Below, piece by piece: positions 12,880 to 24,301 of a stretch of DNA of 64,000 nt. The first letter of the stretch is position 1; the number at the start of each line of letters is the position of its first letter. This stretch comes from Zerene cesonia. Taxonomy: Eukaryota; Arthropoda; Insecta; Lepidoptera; Pieridae. The notes below the pieces were generated by a model. It was not told the origin of the DNA. It did no database searches and saw only the letters and a program-made list of their open reading frames with translations. The position numbers were made by a program, and so were the translations under genes. The DNA lies in NCBI RefSeq assembly GCF_012273895.1, contig NC_052124.1, positions 496,001 to 560,000 on the forward strand. The letters are read 5' to 3'.

Positions 12880-13391
12880 GTAATGGATTTATATATGTTA
12901 TTTAATTATTGTTCGGAGATATGGGCGAAGGTACCAATATTTTCTTTATGGGGGAATTGTTTTTTTCGTAAGAAACAATTTTACGCATTGTATGTGTGTG
13001 AGTTGAATCTTTAATGTCGATGTCGATGGATTTGTAACGTACATTTATACGATACAGGTTATATAATGCGTCAAGTACGTGATTTATTTTTATTACATTT
13101 CGAAATTTATGAAATTAAACATGGCCAATGATTAAAACCCAGAACCAAGACCGGTTTTAGTGTCGCCAGTGCTGACAGCCGATACGCATGAAGCTCTATG
13201 CACCGCCTTACACCACCGCCACCGCACCTGTGCGTTATTCTAAAACGCTTCATACTTCATACGTATCGGCAATCCGCACCGACCGTAAGCCTGTCACTAA
13301 AATCCTTTGAGTAGACTTCTATCAACTCAAAAATCGAACTACCCGCATCATTTTTTTTTCGTTTAAAATTCTCCCATACATACATACGCAG

Positions 13392-13573
13392 AAGTGCGCG
13401 TCGTGCGGCGTCTCGTTCCCGGAGGGCGCGGACGACGAGGACCAGTCGTCGCGGCCGACGTTCAGCGTGCGGGAGCTGCGCGCCATCCTGCACGAGCGGA
13501 ACGAGCTCAAGCTGAAGCTGAACCGCGCCGAGGAGCAGCTGCAGGCGCTGCAGGCGGAGCCGCAACCGGACAG
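13392..13573 (+). CDS. Rilpl: Rilpl coding exon with RH2 domain
   Basis: This is the most diagnostic Rilpl exon: 182 nt, entered in phase 0 and left with two bases of a split Arg or Ser codon at the donor gtgata. It encodes a CxxC motif (KCASCG), an acidic stretch, and then RPTFSVRELRAILHERNELK followed by a Leu/Glu/Gln-rich helix. Vertebrate RILPL1 and RILPL2 have a very similar RH2 segment (RPRF-x3-EL-x2-VL-x-ERN-x-LK, from memory). That helix dimerises and binds Rab GTPases of the Rab8/10/36 group. Codon third positions are strongly GC, unlike the AT-rich surroundings, which supports real coding. Overlapping reading frames on both strands here are shadows. Confidence 0.88.
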
Positions 13574-13650
13574 GTGATAATATAAAAAAACAAATAACGC
13601 TTCAGCTTCCTAATGAAGATTAAATCGTGAAATTACTGTGTTGTCACGAA

Positions 13651-13859
13651 TCTATACTAATATTCTGAAACAAGCTGAAGATTGTTTGTTTGTTTGTTTG
13701 AACGCGCTAATCTCAGGAACTACTGTTCCGTTTTGAATTTTTTTTTCAGTTTTAGATGTATTATTAATATGTGTATGTATTATTATTTTATTTTCCTATT
13801 TATTAAGGTAGGCTTTAGGCTATATATATACCACGGGCGAAGCCGGGGCGGACCTCTAG
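13651..13859 (+). mobile_element. Complete short Helitron-like element
   Basis: It starts A|TCTATACTAATATT and ends with a GC-rich terminus (cgaagccggggcggacct) then CTAG|T, the Helitron insertion context without target duplication. It lies in the Rilpl intron after the RH2 exon. A 5' piece of the same family is at 14112. Confidence 0.75.
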
Positions 13860-14111
13860 TTCTTGATAAGTTTGCAGTTTGAATGAAAAATATAAGTAAG
13901 GTCAAAATCAATTTTAGTTTTGTAATTTTAAACATTTATCAAAGTAATTTAGGAAAACGGAACGAGTGCACGCACGCTATAAATTATAAGTCTAATAATA
14001 GACATCTTATATCTTCATTTGAACTAAAACTTTTAAATCAACACGTTGAGGTTTTTTATTGTTCTTTTTTACAAGCCAGTACAATACAAATATTTTAACT
14101 CGTATTTTTTA

Positions 14112-14235
14112 TCTATACTAGTATTATAAAGCTGAAGAGTTTGTTTGTTTGCTTGTTTGTTTGAACGCACTATTATTAGGAACTACTGGTCCGATTTGAA
14201 AAATTGTTTCAGTGTTCGATAGCCCATTTATTGAG
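14112..14235 (+). mobile_element. 5' fragment of the same Helitron-like family
   Basis: It starts A|TCTATACTAGTATTATAAAG and shares the tttgtttgtttgaacgc and ggaactactg phrases with 13651..13859. It lacks the CTAG end. It lies about 50 bp before the ATG at 14285. Confidence 0.6.
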
Positions 14236-14349
14236 CCAAATTTCACAAATATACAAGTTTTAAACGTCAACATTTAAATCCAACATGGCCGACAATATAA
14301 CGGGGTCGCGGCGGCTATTATATAAATTGAATGAACTCGAACGCACCAG

Positions 14350-14475
14350 CAGCGGCTCGGACACGTCGCCGTCGCTCGGCAGCGTGGTGGCGGACGACGA
14401 GGCGCCGGTGCAGGGCCCGCTGCCCGCGGAGCCGGACGACGCGCCGTGGAAGCGCAACAGCGGGATAAGGAAGTT
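14350..14475 (+). CDS. Rilpl: Rilpl coding exon, acidic linker and start of C-terminal motif
   Basis: This exon encodes an acidic Ser/Pro-rich linker ending DDAPWKRNSGIRK plus two bases (TT) before a consensus donor gtgagt at 14476. RILP-like proteins have a comparable SGI-K/R-LF motif after RH2. The start is uncertain. AGs ending at 14349 and 14352 both give the phase needed to follow the exon at 13392, but the tract before them is poor in pyrimidines. The frame is also open upstream to an ATG at 14285 in a good context (caacATGg). That would be an alternative first exon adding MADNITGSRRLLYKLNELER and giving a short form without the coiled coil. Confidence 0.7.
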
Positions 14476-16410
14476 GTGAGTATGCCGCCTGCACGTTTCA
14501 CGTTTGACGTTTGACGTTTGACAGCTTGGGGTTCTTTTTTTTTTTTCTTTTTTTTAAATACATATTGGGTGTAGGGACGGAAAGGATTTTGACCGTGAGG
14601 CGCGGTCGAAATTGTTTCCTAATTTGAATTTTTTGTTTTTTTTTTTTTATTTGTTTTAGCTGTTTTTATGTTTGTCGCCTGGTTAGGTCGATTAGGTGAC
14701 AAAGATAAAAATTGATTAGTTTTCTTTTTTATTTGAGATACACGGAGATATTTTATGTGGTTAGAGGATTCTCGCGTTGGATATTTGAAGAGATTGTACA
14801 GTTGGGTGAGATGATGTGTTGTCCATTTTGGTACCAAATTTTGTCGAAGAAAACATGAAACTGTTGACTATCAAACGAACCTTTATTCATTTAATTATAA
14901 CATTTCACAACTCAAAACAATACGTAGATAAATTAAACCGAGAATCTTTTATCACTTGAAAAGTATTAAATATCACCAAATTAGTTATGGGTGGAGCGTT
15001 AGTACAATTATTTATTTAGAACTAGATTCACAATAGTTAATTCTTTGATTAGTTCATATAGTCGCTGTAGAGTTGACCTTTTTAATGAGATTTCTACTCT
15101 TATTAAACCTCAAAAAACTAGCTTTTTTTTATATTTTCAATTATTTTCTATTGTTTATCTAGTTATTTATGATTGTTTTTTACATTCAAATTAGTCCAAA
15201 TCATTTTTATTATTGTTTTATTCTGTACAATATAAATTCTATTGGCATATGTTTGGATGTGAAAACCGGTGAAACTGGTGGGACTTAGTTATGTTAATGT
15301 TATTAATGGTTGCTCTTATTTTTGCTATGAATTGTTTCTTTTTATTTGCAAAGTTTTTTTTGTTCTTTCTCTTATACGATGAAACAGATGAAGCAACCAT
15401 TAATAATTCGTTATATTAAATGTTGGATGAGTCGACTTTTTTCAAACATTTGAATTAAAAAAGAGATTGTTGCTAATAGATCTGATACATGTATATAATT
15501 TTATTTAATAAATAGTTGATATTTTAAATGGTATAAGAAAGAAGATCCATCCAATAACTTAAAAACCTAGTATTTAATTTGTTTTTAAGATCCCTTGTCA
15601 GACGTATTGCATTATTAAACCATATTTAGCTCGCAATAATATCTTTAAAATGCAGATGCAGTACAATGACTTTTTTTAATTTTGAGGATATGCGAATATT
15701 AAACGCACGTTTGAAAAGGAATTTTATACTAAACATTCATAATACCATTTTGTGTCTAACTAACCTATAGAAATAAGACTGCATGTTGCATGGTAGACCT
15801 CATTTCGCCTATTGCTTTTACTTAGCTTTGGGATATTATTCACGGTACAACTTAACTGGAAAGGACAATACGTTAATGTCTGTAGGAAATATAATCTGAA
15901 CCGTATCTCCGTAAATTTTTGCACACAAATTAACAATATAAAACTATCACATTAAGGTTTAATTTTCAATAATACTCTATATTACTTGCGAATTGTTAGT
16001 TGCAACAGGACAAGTTTTATCTCTTAATTTTATTTACCGTTCATACGTCGTTTGAAACTGTATATAAATATGTTATCGTTTAATGATTTTGATCTCAAAA
16101 AATTAATCTTATTCTATGTATGCTATCAAAATTATGCAACGGGTTCGGCGCAAAATTTTCAAATACACTATTCGATGCTGTTTACTAACATATTATCACA
16201 AGTCGCTTCACATAAACTGAATGTTTAAAGTACATATTCACTCATACACAAAACAGCTTTTGATTGGTTCTGGTACATTTTTCTCGTTATATTGGGTCGT
16301 AGTGACGCATGAGTAAAGTAAGTTGCCCCATACATATATTTGGCTTGTTCATATCAAAATTGTTTCACTTGTTTTTAGGTGTGTTATTGTTTAATGTGTG
16401 GAAAATGAGA

Positions 16411-16859
16411 CCAGGGCCGAAAGAGATCTTTCACGGATACATCGATACACTAGCACGGCCGCACGGAATGGCATGGACGAAGTAAACACTCCGCTTGCTT
16501 GACCACAGATTATCCTATCCTTGTGTGTTGCTATTAAAAAAAAAAATGTCCCCCTATTGCCAGTCTATCGAGCTTCACTTAACAGTGTCATATTAATCAT
16601 ACATGATGTTAATAATGTCACTTTTAAACTCTATACATTTATCAGACTTCGTCTAGACGGTTTTGTTATTTTAATTTATTGATCATTTATGAAGTTGTGG
16701 TTGTGTTAAGTTTATTTCTAGAATTTCCTTTAATATTATTTTTGTATTATGTTGGTACATGTTTGACCCCGTCCCGATACGTAACGCTAGGTTCTGGCTG
16801 GCGACTTGGCGCGCTGAAGGCAGAAGGTCGCCGCCCCCAAGGATCTCTTTCGGCCCTTG
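16411..16859. mobile_element. Possible 450-bp DNA element with terminal inverted repeats
   Basis: agggccgaaagagatc at 16413..16428 is the exact reverse complement of gatctctttcggccct at 16842..16857, with flanking ccag and cttgg extending the match. The ends recall hAT-type cagggc termini, but I see no matching target duplication and no transposase frame. Confidence 0.45.
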
Positions 16860-17297
16860 GTATTAATACCAAAAAGGTACTGCATTGCGCAACCCAGTGC
16901 CGAGTTAATTCTTGACATCATTTCATCAAATATTATGAGAAATAGAAGGCTAAAATCTATTATCTATCCTATATTATTTTGAATATCAAAATAAGTCTTG
17001 TAAAGTTAATTAAATGCGTCATTTTTATTTATTAATATGTCCCGATTGATCTATCTTGGAAAATTTAGTGTTTTGATGTATTTCTCTCTCAAAATAAGAT
17101 CTCTTTCAAAATAAGTTGAAAACAAGAAACATATATTACTATTTAGATTACTCTGTCGTAGAGCTGTTCTTTAAACTTTGCATTCTATCTCTTTCTTATT
17201 TTGGTATTTTAGTGCAAGAGGAAGTTAGTCATAAGACAGTTGTTCAGAACAAGAGTTTAACCAGAACTATATTAGTTTTGGTATTATCTATATGTTT

Positions 17298-17503
17298 AGA
17301 CATTAAAAACTTTTTTACGGATTTTAAACGCGATTTATTCATTATATTATTCAGGACTCTGACCCAGTCTCCCCGTGACCACGCTCGCTGTAAAGTGTAC
17401 GAAACGTCGGGTTAATAATATAATGAATAAATCGCGTTTAAAAACCGTTAATAAGTTTTTAATTTCTGAATATAATACTCGCGTAAAATCAAACACAAGA
17501 AAA
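17298..17503. mobile_element. Foldback element with 16-bp target duplication
   Basis: tattatctatatgttt is repeated at 17282..17297 and 17504..17519. Inside, arms of about 50 bp (17302..17351 and 17414..17463) are near-perfect inverted repeats containing aaacgcgatttattcatta. The loop holds the phrase gtgaccacgctcgctgtaaa. It is non-coding. The long target duplication suggests insertion by a LINE-type mechanism. Confidence 0.78.
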
Positions 17504-18122
17504 TATTATCTATATGTTTTTTTTATTGATATTGACAAGAATTAAGTCGGTACTGTGATATTTTATATTTTTGTAGTCACGTTCATTTGATCTCATTTAG
17601 CGCATATTAGTTTATGTTAAGTGAATTCATGCCTATGTTAGATTTAGAAAGTTTATAGTGCGTTTGTAACAGTAGACTACTGCACATTATCTTAATACTT
17701 TTTTACTATTAGCTAATAATCTTTCCAGATAATATATATGTTTTTATATTTAATGAATACAGCAGTTTCTAACGGGCACATTACGGTACAAAATTGAGAT
17801 AACTTTTAGCATATATGAAGCTCACAAGCTCTTACAGTGTCCGAGAAATCACTTTTAGAAAAAATAAAAGATTCTGATATCTATTTTTATATGATATATT
17901 CTTTTGAGACTATTCGAATCATAACAAGGGTATTTTGAAACATTTGCAAAATACACTTTAAAAACAATACACTTTAAGAACAGTTTGTGCTAATTTATAA
18001 AATGAACGAATATAAAGTATGCCATATTTGCCCGTTAGAGTTGCGTCTTGGTAAAAAGCTACTCTAAACAATGCTCTAACGTCGAGTGTGCACCGTATTG
18101 AGAGGATTGTATCGTCCCACAG

Positions 18123-18237
18123 TTTTCGCAAGCTCTTTGCTGAGTCTGATATCGCCGTGGGCCCGTTCCCCCGGCGGCCGCTGTCGCTTGGCGGCAAGCT
18201 ATCCGCGTCCCCCGGCGCCGCCTCCGCCCCCGCGTAG
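18123..18237 (+). CDS. Rilpl: Rilpl terminal coding exon, short form (stop TAG 18235)
   Basis: After acceptor atcgtcccacag the sequence completes the split TTT codon and continues FRKLFAESDIAVGPFPRR, then a Gly/Ser/Ala/Pro tail of about 20 residues to TAG. Joined to the exon ending at 14475 it gives SGIRK-FFRKLF, which resembles the SGI-KRLFSFF motif near the end of vertebrate RILPL proteins (from memory). The five exons sum to 597 nt, exactly 199 codons with the stop. This reading frame differs from that of the long ORF that overlaps and follows it (18238..19570). The C-rich runs here are places where a one-base assembly error could change the frame. Confidence 0.65.
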
Positions 18238-19570
18238 GCACTCCGACCCCTCCGCTCACACCGACAGACCGCACCGACAGACGCCACACCGCCGCCACTC
18301 GCAGCTCGAGCCCGCGCACGTGGACCTCAGGCGCGAGCTCGCCCGCAACCTCGACAACCGCGAGCTCGACACCTGGCTCGGCGCCGCGTTCGACGAGCGG
18401 CACGAGGACGCGCCGGACTTGTTCGATCACGATATTCCGTTGCTAAAGTCCATATCGCTCGATCGCGGCTTGGAGATTGTCAATTACCTGCAAACGCTGG
18501 GCTCCGATTGGTCGGACGGTGGCAGCTCGTCGTCGTCGTCGATGTGGTCCCTGCCGTCCGATGGCCCCGACTCCCGATTGCGTTTGGAGCAATATAGAAG
18601 TTTCGAAGATATTCCCGCTTCTCCGAAGACGAAAAGTAGACACGTATCTTTGGATGTCACCAATTCGATGTACGGAAACAGTTTCGCTCTGAACGCTCTC
18701 AGGGACAGTTATAAAGGGATAGATGTCGAAATGGGTGAGATGAAGGTATCGCCGCAAGTGAAAAAGCTTCAAAAGACATTCTCATTCAAGAGCGCTGATG
18801 AATTCAAGGCGTCTGCGAAGAATTCCATAGAGAATTTAGAAAGGAATGCTAATTATGAAGATGGTCTAGATACGACTTTGAGGGTTCCATCTTATAGGCG
18901 TATATGTGTAAGCACAAGTGAAGGAATCGAAAGAGAAAACAAAACCACGCGACAGAGAAGGTTCGGTGTGACCATTAATGAATGGCAGAAGCAGAAGTCG
19001 AGCAACGATTTGAGAAAGGAACTTTTAATCAAACAGAGTTTGTCACACGTGAAAAGTTACGACGACATCTTTAAGAATAACAAAGAAAGATGCTCTCGAC
19101 GCAGTTCCGCAGAGATGGAAGTTTCTGATTTTACTCCCTTAAAAGATAGCTACAGAAAACCAGAACAACGTAGTAATGCATCTAATATACGTAAGCGGAA
19201 AGTCAATTTTACGCCTGTACCCTATCTTAAACGGAGAGTTGTGCCCACAATCGTTGTAGAGAAACCTTTGCCAGCTTATAACAGTATTGACAAAATTGAT
19301 AAGGTCATAACACCCCCTCCGAATAACATCGTAGAATCAGACATATACTGTGACTGCCGTATATGTTGCGAAAATGATGATAGAAAATCTGTCTTTGGAC
19401 CCAATTTAAGTAGACTGTTTGTTAAAATCGTATCATATATGGATTCCGCTAGGAAATTGACGTGCTGGGACGAAAACAATAATCTGAGTGAAAATGAAAT
19501 GTTCAGTTGCATAATGCATCTTCTGAAGTTGTTATTCGGTCTGTGGTTGAGGCATTTGGATCATAATTAA
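18238..19570 (+). CDS. Large 3' ORF of unknown function, candidate C-terminal extension of Rilpl
   Basis: A 443-codon open frame runs to TAA at 19568. I do not recognise it. It starts with a His/Arg-rich stretch, then an acidic, well-formed segment (RELARNLDNRELDTWLGAAF), a Ser run, a basic, Ser-rich and probably disordered middle, a CDCRICC cysteine cluster (19348..19368), and a hydrophobic end (MFSCIMHLLKLLFGLW). The frame is open further upstream to 18080 but has no ATG before 18542, and codons before that ATG are strongly GC-ending. Its true start must therefore come from splicing. The AG at 18236-18237, after a C-rich tract, gives the exact phase to follow the Rilpl exon ending at 14475, making 604 visible residues. 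Alternatives are a separate gene, or one indel in the assembly joining it to the exon above. Confidence 0.6.
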
Positions 19571-20034
19571 TCGTTTGATGTCGGTAGGATTAAAGTACAT
19601 ATAATATATGATATATCAGTTGAATTTCCGTTAAATTTATAAGAATATTTATATTAATCTTATAAAGGAAAAAAAACAGGATTCAACTGAACGCGGTTTC
19701 ATACAAAGCAAATCCAAAGTACATACATAATATTTCTGTTTCAACACGTACATACTTTTTCACTACCTATCTATCAATTTCTCAACGATATCTAAAAATG
19801 AATATTTTTTTGTTAAATATTTACTTTCTCCATAAGGCATTTAAATGCATTCACTCTAAATATACACAAACATTTTTATGAAAAGTCCGTATGACACTAA
19901 TATGACACTCGAAAACTATTTTATTTCTCCGAATCTTATTTTTGCAATGTATTGATAACGAGTACAACTAAGTACGAAAATACAAATTTTATATCATATT
20001 CTTTGCTGGTACATCCCGTGACAATAAAGACTTA
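19571..20034 (+). other. Probable 3' UTR with polyadenylation signal
   Basis: This AT-rich sequence follows the TAA at 19568. The first canonical AATAAA in the sense direction is at 20023..20028, about 455 nt downstream. A further AATAAATAAATAAAG cluster lies near 20472. No reading frame of note is present. The end of the transcript is inferred. Confidence 0.4.
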
Positions 20035-21987
20035 ATCTTAAATGACAGTTATGCGCGTACCATCTTGTAAGTGAGAACGAGACAGTATTGTCCGAACACT
20101 AATGTTAGAGTGAGATGGTATGCGGATCGCTGTCGTTTAGAATCGTTTCTTTTTTGGCGCGTGGTTATACTAACATCGCCTAAGCGCATATATACATATA
20201 GACGATACAATTTTGTCAAATATTGTAAAAAAAAGCTGTAATAAGGCTAATTCGCATTTTATGCTAAAAGTAATGAGAACTTTTGCATTGGTACGAGGTA
20301 ATGGGTTTTTTTTTCTAAATAATGTCAATCAAAATACTGCGATATTTTTAAACATTGACCGAGTTGCAATTATCCTTCTTTATTCTTCTTATTATTTCTA
20401 GACATTTCGTTTCTTAAAGAAAACATTTTACTCATTCATACTGAAATTTATTATTAATTTGTTTGAAAAAAAATAAATAAATAAAGTACATCGCAGTAGT
20501 TTGAAATTGTAGTTAAGTAGATAACGGTAGGATGATGATGATGATGGTTCTTTTAGGTGTTAATGTGCATGCGAAATTGGGCTATAGTGTTTGTTACATT
20601 AATGCGATAATTGTGTGCACAATCTTTCCAGATGGCATAAATTGCTGAACAACTGTATATTCATGAATCCATCATGGAATGAGAGCTAATATCTTCGTTT
20701 ATTTAGAATTTTGCATCCAACGCATAGTAACTATTCGGTTGGGTGACAAATCAATAATGGACTTGTTAACTCTATTTCAATACACAGTATAAGTGTGCCA
20801 TCTTCGAAGTTTCTGGAATAATTTAAAAGAATTTTAATACATACTCATTACACTACTTTTAAATGTTTTAACATATCGACGTTCCAAGGTTGGCGTTTGT
20901 TTACACCAAAAACTAGTATTCTTTCTCCATATATAATATATTTGCATTGTCACACAATCGTGAAATGTCCACTCATACAACAGATATTTATAAGCAGTGT
21001 GTCGCTAGACGCTTTAATTTCGTATCATACAGATGCAGTCGAATTAATAATAATATGGAATAATTTTATATAATTAATTTTTAATTTATTATGGCCTAAT
21101 AAATGTGAATTCTTCAAATTTGTTTTATCATTTGACCATCATAGATTTGTAGCCATTACTAAGTATTAAGTTACCAAATATAAAATCCAATCCGATTTAA
21201 ATTAATTTCAAAATTATTTATTTATACTATTCACTCTTCGTAACGGAAAAGACGATTAGATTATAGACTAGAAGGTTATAGAACAGTTCTTCCATTCATA
21301 TAGGAGGGTAGTTGTAAAATGTCACAAAAACATAACAATAGAAACTCGACTAGACCATGTGCCTCATACAGTCTGTTATCACAGTTTATCTTATAGTATT
21401 TTGTAGGAAGTTAACGATAGTTTAAGAATCGTGCGGACCATAATGCCCGCTAGGATAAGTAAATGTAATCATTCCTATGGCTTGTTTTATAAATCTGTTT
21501 GTCGTCTGTTTTACTATGAACGTGGTATAAACGCTGGCGGTTATAACGTGACGTTGAAAACATCGTAATTACGCTGTTTTTCGGTTAGGTACACCTTTTG
21601 TTTTTTTTAATGTTTGACCTTTTGCTTGATGAAACTATCAGTGTGAATATGAATGCTAATGATATTAATTTGACACATAAATCGTATAAAGACTGAAGGC
21701 AAGTTTTATGAAATTCGTTTTGCGATTCAGTAAGACGTATACACAATGCGCGATAAAGATAGACGTTCCGAAATATATGTTCCGTCTCTGTCTGGTAATT
21801 AATTGTTATAATGTATCAAGGTGTACCTTCTTCTTCTATTCTTCAATGATATTTTATCGACGACAGACAGAAGTTAAAATGAGCAATTATCGTTATTATT
21901 ATACTTTATAATGGCATAATTCCTTCGATGTCATTAATGCTAGTCACAGTACTACTGGGTACTAGAGTTAAGAAATGTTTTGGCAAT

Positions 21988-22431
21988 ATGGCGACATGTT
22001 GGTGTGTTTGTATATCAATACATAACACATACATAAAAAAACACGGTGAAACAGATGTTTGGGTCTCTAATATGAGTTTTCTCACATGAACTTACGCTAG
22101 TGACGACGCATAAAGACTAACCCACAAATGTAAGACGACTTATGCATTTTTTTCGCTACATGAGTAGGAAAACAAAAAACGTCCTTTGTACGTATGTTTG
22201 CAAGTAACTGACCCGGGTAAAAATACAATATGACGAAGCATAAAGGATTAATTTTTAACAGAAGTTTGTCTGACGTATAGCTCCCCTGTTCATATCACGT
22301 ATATTTATTTCTCTCCTAGCTCCCAGTGGTGCTGTCAAATGTAATCCAAGTATTTTATATCGTCGTCAGATAATGTAAGAAAACTCATAGATGAGACGGA
22401 AACTAAGAAAAACACACCAACATGTCGCCAT
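21988..22431. mobile_element. 444-bp element with 22-bp perfect terminal inverted repeats
   Basis: The left end, 22 bp from 21988 to 22009 (atggcgacatgttggtgtgt plus tt), is the exact reverse complement of 22410..22431. Weaker inverted similarity continues inward (atgagttttct on both arms). No transposase frame is present, so it would be non-autonomous (MITE-like). The target duplication is unclear. Confidence 0.7.
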
Positions 22432-23074
22432 TTTAGTTTATCAAATCACAATAATTATTGGGTATTTGGGAACATCAACACAAAAATCTATCATTTCATT
22501 ATTCTTTTCAATGTTATGAAACTTCTAGAATAAAACTGAGACAATTTATTGGTATCTAATTGTGATTAATGTTGACGGTGTCAAAATTAAAATATGTTTA
22601 TAATATGTTTTGTGTTTTATTTCTTGATCCGGAGGTTGATTTCATTATCAAATTGTGCGTAAAAAGCTGGAATTGTAATGAGCTTGTGAAAACGAGCTAC
22701 TGTTGTGTTAAAGTTTAAAAAAATTTTGCATTGCCTCATATTGTTTTTAGAACATTAGCTCTATATAGTAACGGCGTGTTTTGAAGCTTTGAATTTTAAA
22801 TTAATCACCGATATTTTGAAAGTTCGTATCGCAATATTGGTCGGAATTATGTATTTATTTGCAATATAGAATATTCTGCTTTTCAAAATAGTCATGTTTG
22901 TTGAGAAATATCATAATAAATATCATTTAAAAGACTCTTGAACCTATAGAGCTGTAGATCACAAGAAAAACCTTAATTAATCGATACATAATAGAAATTT
23001 CTCTTCGTCCTCAAATCCGTCCTTGATACCTAAATGGAACTACCATAAACATAATGCGGCAAAAACTTTTCGAG

Positions 23075-23195
23075 CTTTTTTCTTCTTTTTACGTAATAGC
23101 GGGCAACTGAGCTGGAGGTTCATCTGATGGTAAGCGATGTTCACCGTCCATGAATATTTGCAGAGGAAGGACCACTTTAATTCTGTTTATTTTAG
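23075..23195 (-). repeat. Dispersed lepidopteran-type repeat fragment
   Basis: gggcaactgagctggaggtt followed by catctgatggtaagcgatg is a phrase I recognise from lepidopteran introns. It resembles the reverse complement of 24435..24533. Confidence 0.55.
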
Positions 23196-23629
23196 TTCTT
23201 ATAATCTAAAGTATAGGGTACTGTCAATTCTGTGTAGTTAAGATTTATAAAAAGACTAGACTTTTTAACAGAAATAATGTTTGTAAAATAAGAAATATGT
23301 CACTTATCTAATTCAAGAATTTACTATATTCGTATATATTCGCATTCAATTAATATTGATTAGATGATGGAACATTAATCGTCGGTGTCATGACATCGTT
23401 ATAACAAAAATGTAACTTATGAATAAAACATAACAAATTTTTTGGACCGGTTCGAAGATCACGACAGGTTAACCTACATGAGGAAACTTTCTTCATGCTA
23501 ATAATAATTTGAGGCGAAAACCCGTCAAAGATTCTGTTTAAACGTTAAATTCCTTTTCGGATTGGATCTACAAATCTAACAAGTGATATTGTTTAGTGGT
23601 AAAGAGTGAAATGCAGATCTGATCACAAC

Positions 23630-23813
23630 ATAGTATAAAGCTAAGTCGCTTTCTCTGTCCCTATGTATGCTTAAATCTTTAAAACTACGGAACGGATTTT
23701 GATGGTTTTTTTTTAAATATATATAAAGTGATTAAAGAGGAAGGTTTATATGTATAATAACATCTATTAAACTACTCCGAATCAACGAGTGCGAAGCCGC
23801 GGGCCAAAGTTAG
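23630..23813 (+). repeat. Degenerate Helitron-like repeat
   Basis: It contains aaactacggaacggattttg and ends gcgaagccgcgggccaaagTTAG|T, a likely decayed CTAG end. Confidence 0.45.
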
Positions 23814-24301
23814 TACTGTATAAATTATTAATTTTTTAGTATTCTATACAAGGAAACAAGTAGCTGACAACGTGATATTCTTGATGCTAACTGGCTGCGA
23901 TGATTACGACCGTCGTAAGAGACGAGCTGCAGTAGTTCGAGGAAGATAATAATAAGTTTACTAATAAAATCACCATTCGATATTAGCTGAGCAATACATG
24001 TTGGACATATAAACAGTCGTGACAGGCAACCACGATGAAGGACCTTTGTTTCACCATATCGCATAGTGCCAATGCAAATTCGCTCTTTTGTTAATAACAT
24101 TTCTATCAATAGATACGTGTCACGTGATTTTGACTTAAATATATCTAGTTAATGTATGGATTTAAAAGATATTGCATAACTTTGTGTAATTTACATCTTG
24201 TATGTTGGATACTATTGAGATATACACAATCGATTGCAATGAAAATTAGTTCTTACTTACCCGGTTGAAACCGCGCACAGCTAGTTAAAAATAATTTTAT
24301 G

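Larger units (their letters stand above)
14476..18122 (+). other. Last Rilpl intron
   Basis: It runs from donor gtgagt to acceptor cccacag (3.65 kb; to 18237 for the long form). It contains T-rich runs near 14530 and 14640, the TIR element at 16411 and the foldback element at 17298. Confidence 0.6.

Noticed and set aside
13257..13585. Other frames over the RH2 exon
   Set aside because: Arg/Ala-rich shadow translations. The phase-0 frame matches RILPL.
17958..18772. Minus-strand frames opposite the long 3' ORF
   Set aside because: Shadows of the GC-rich plus-strand coding sequence, with no splice support or family match.
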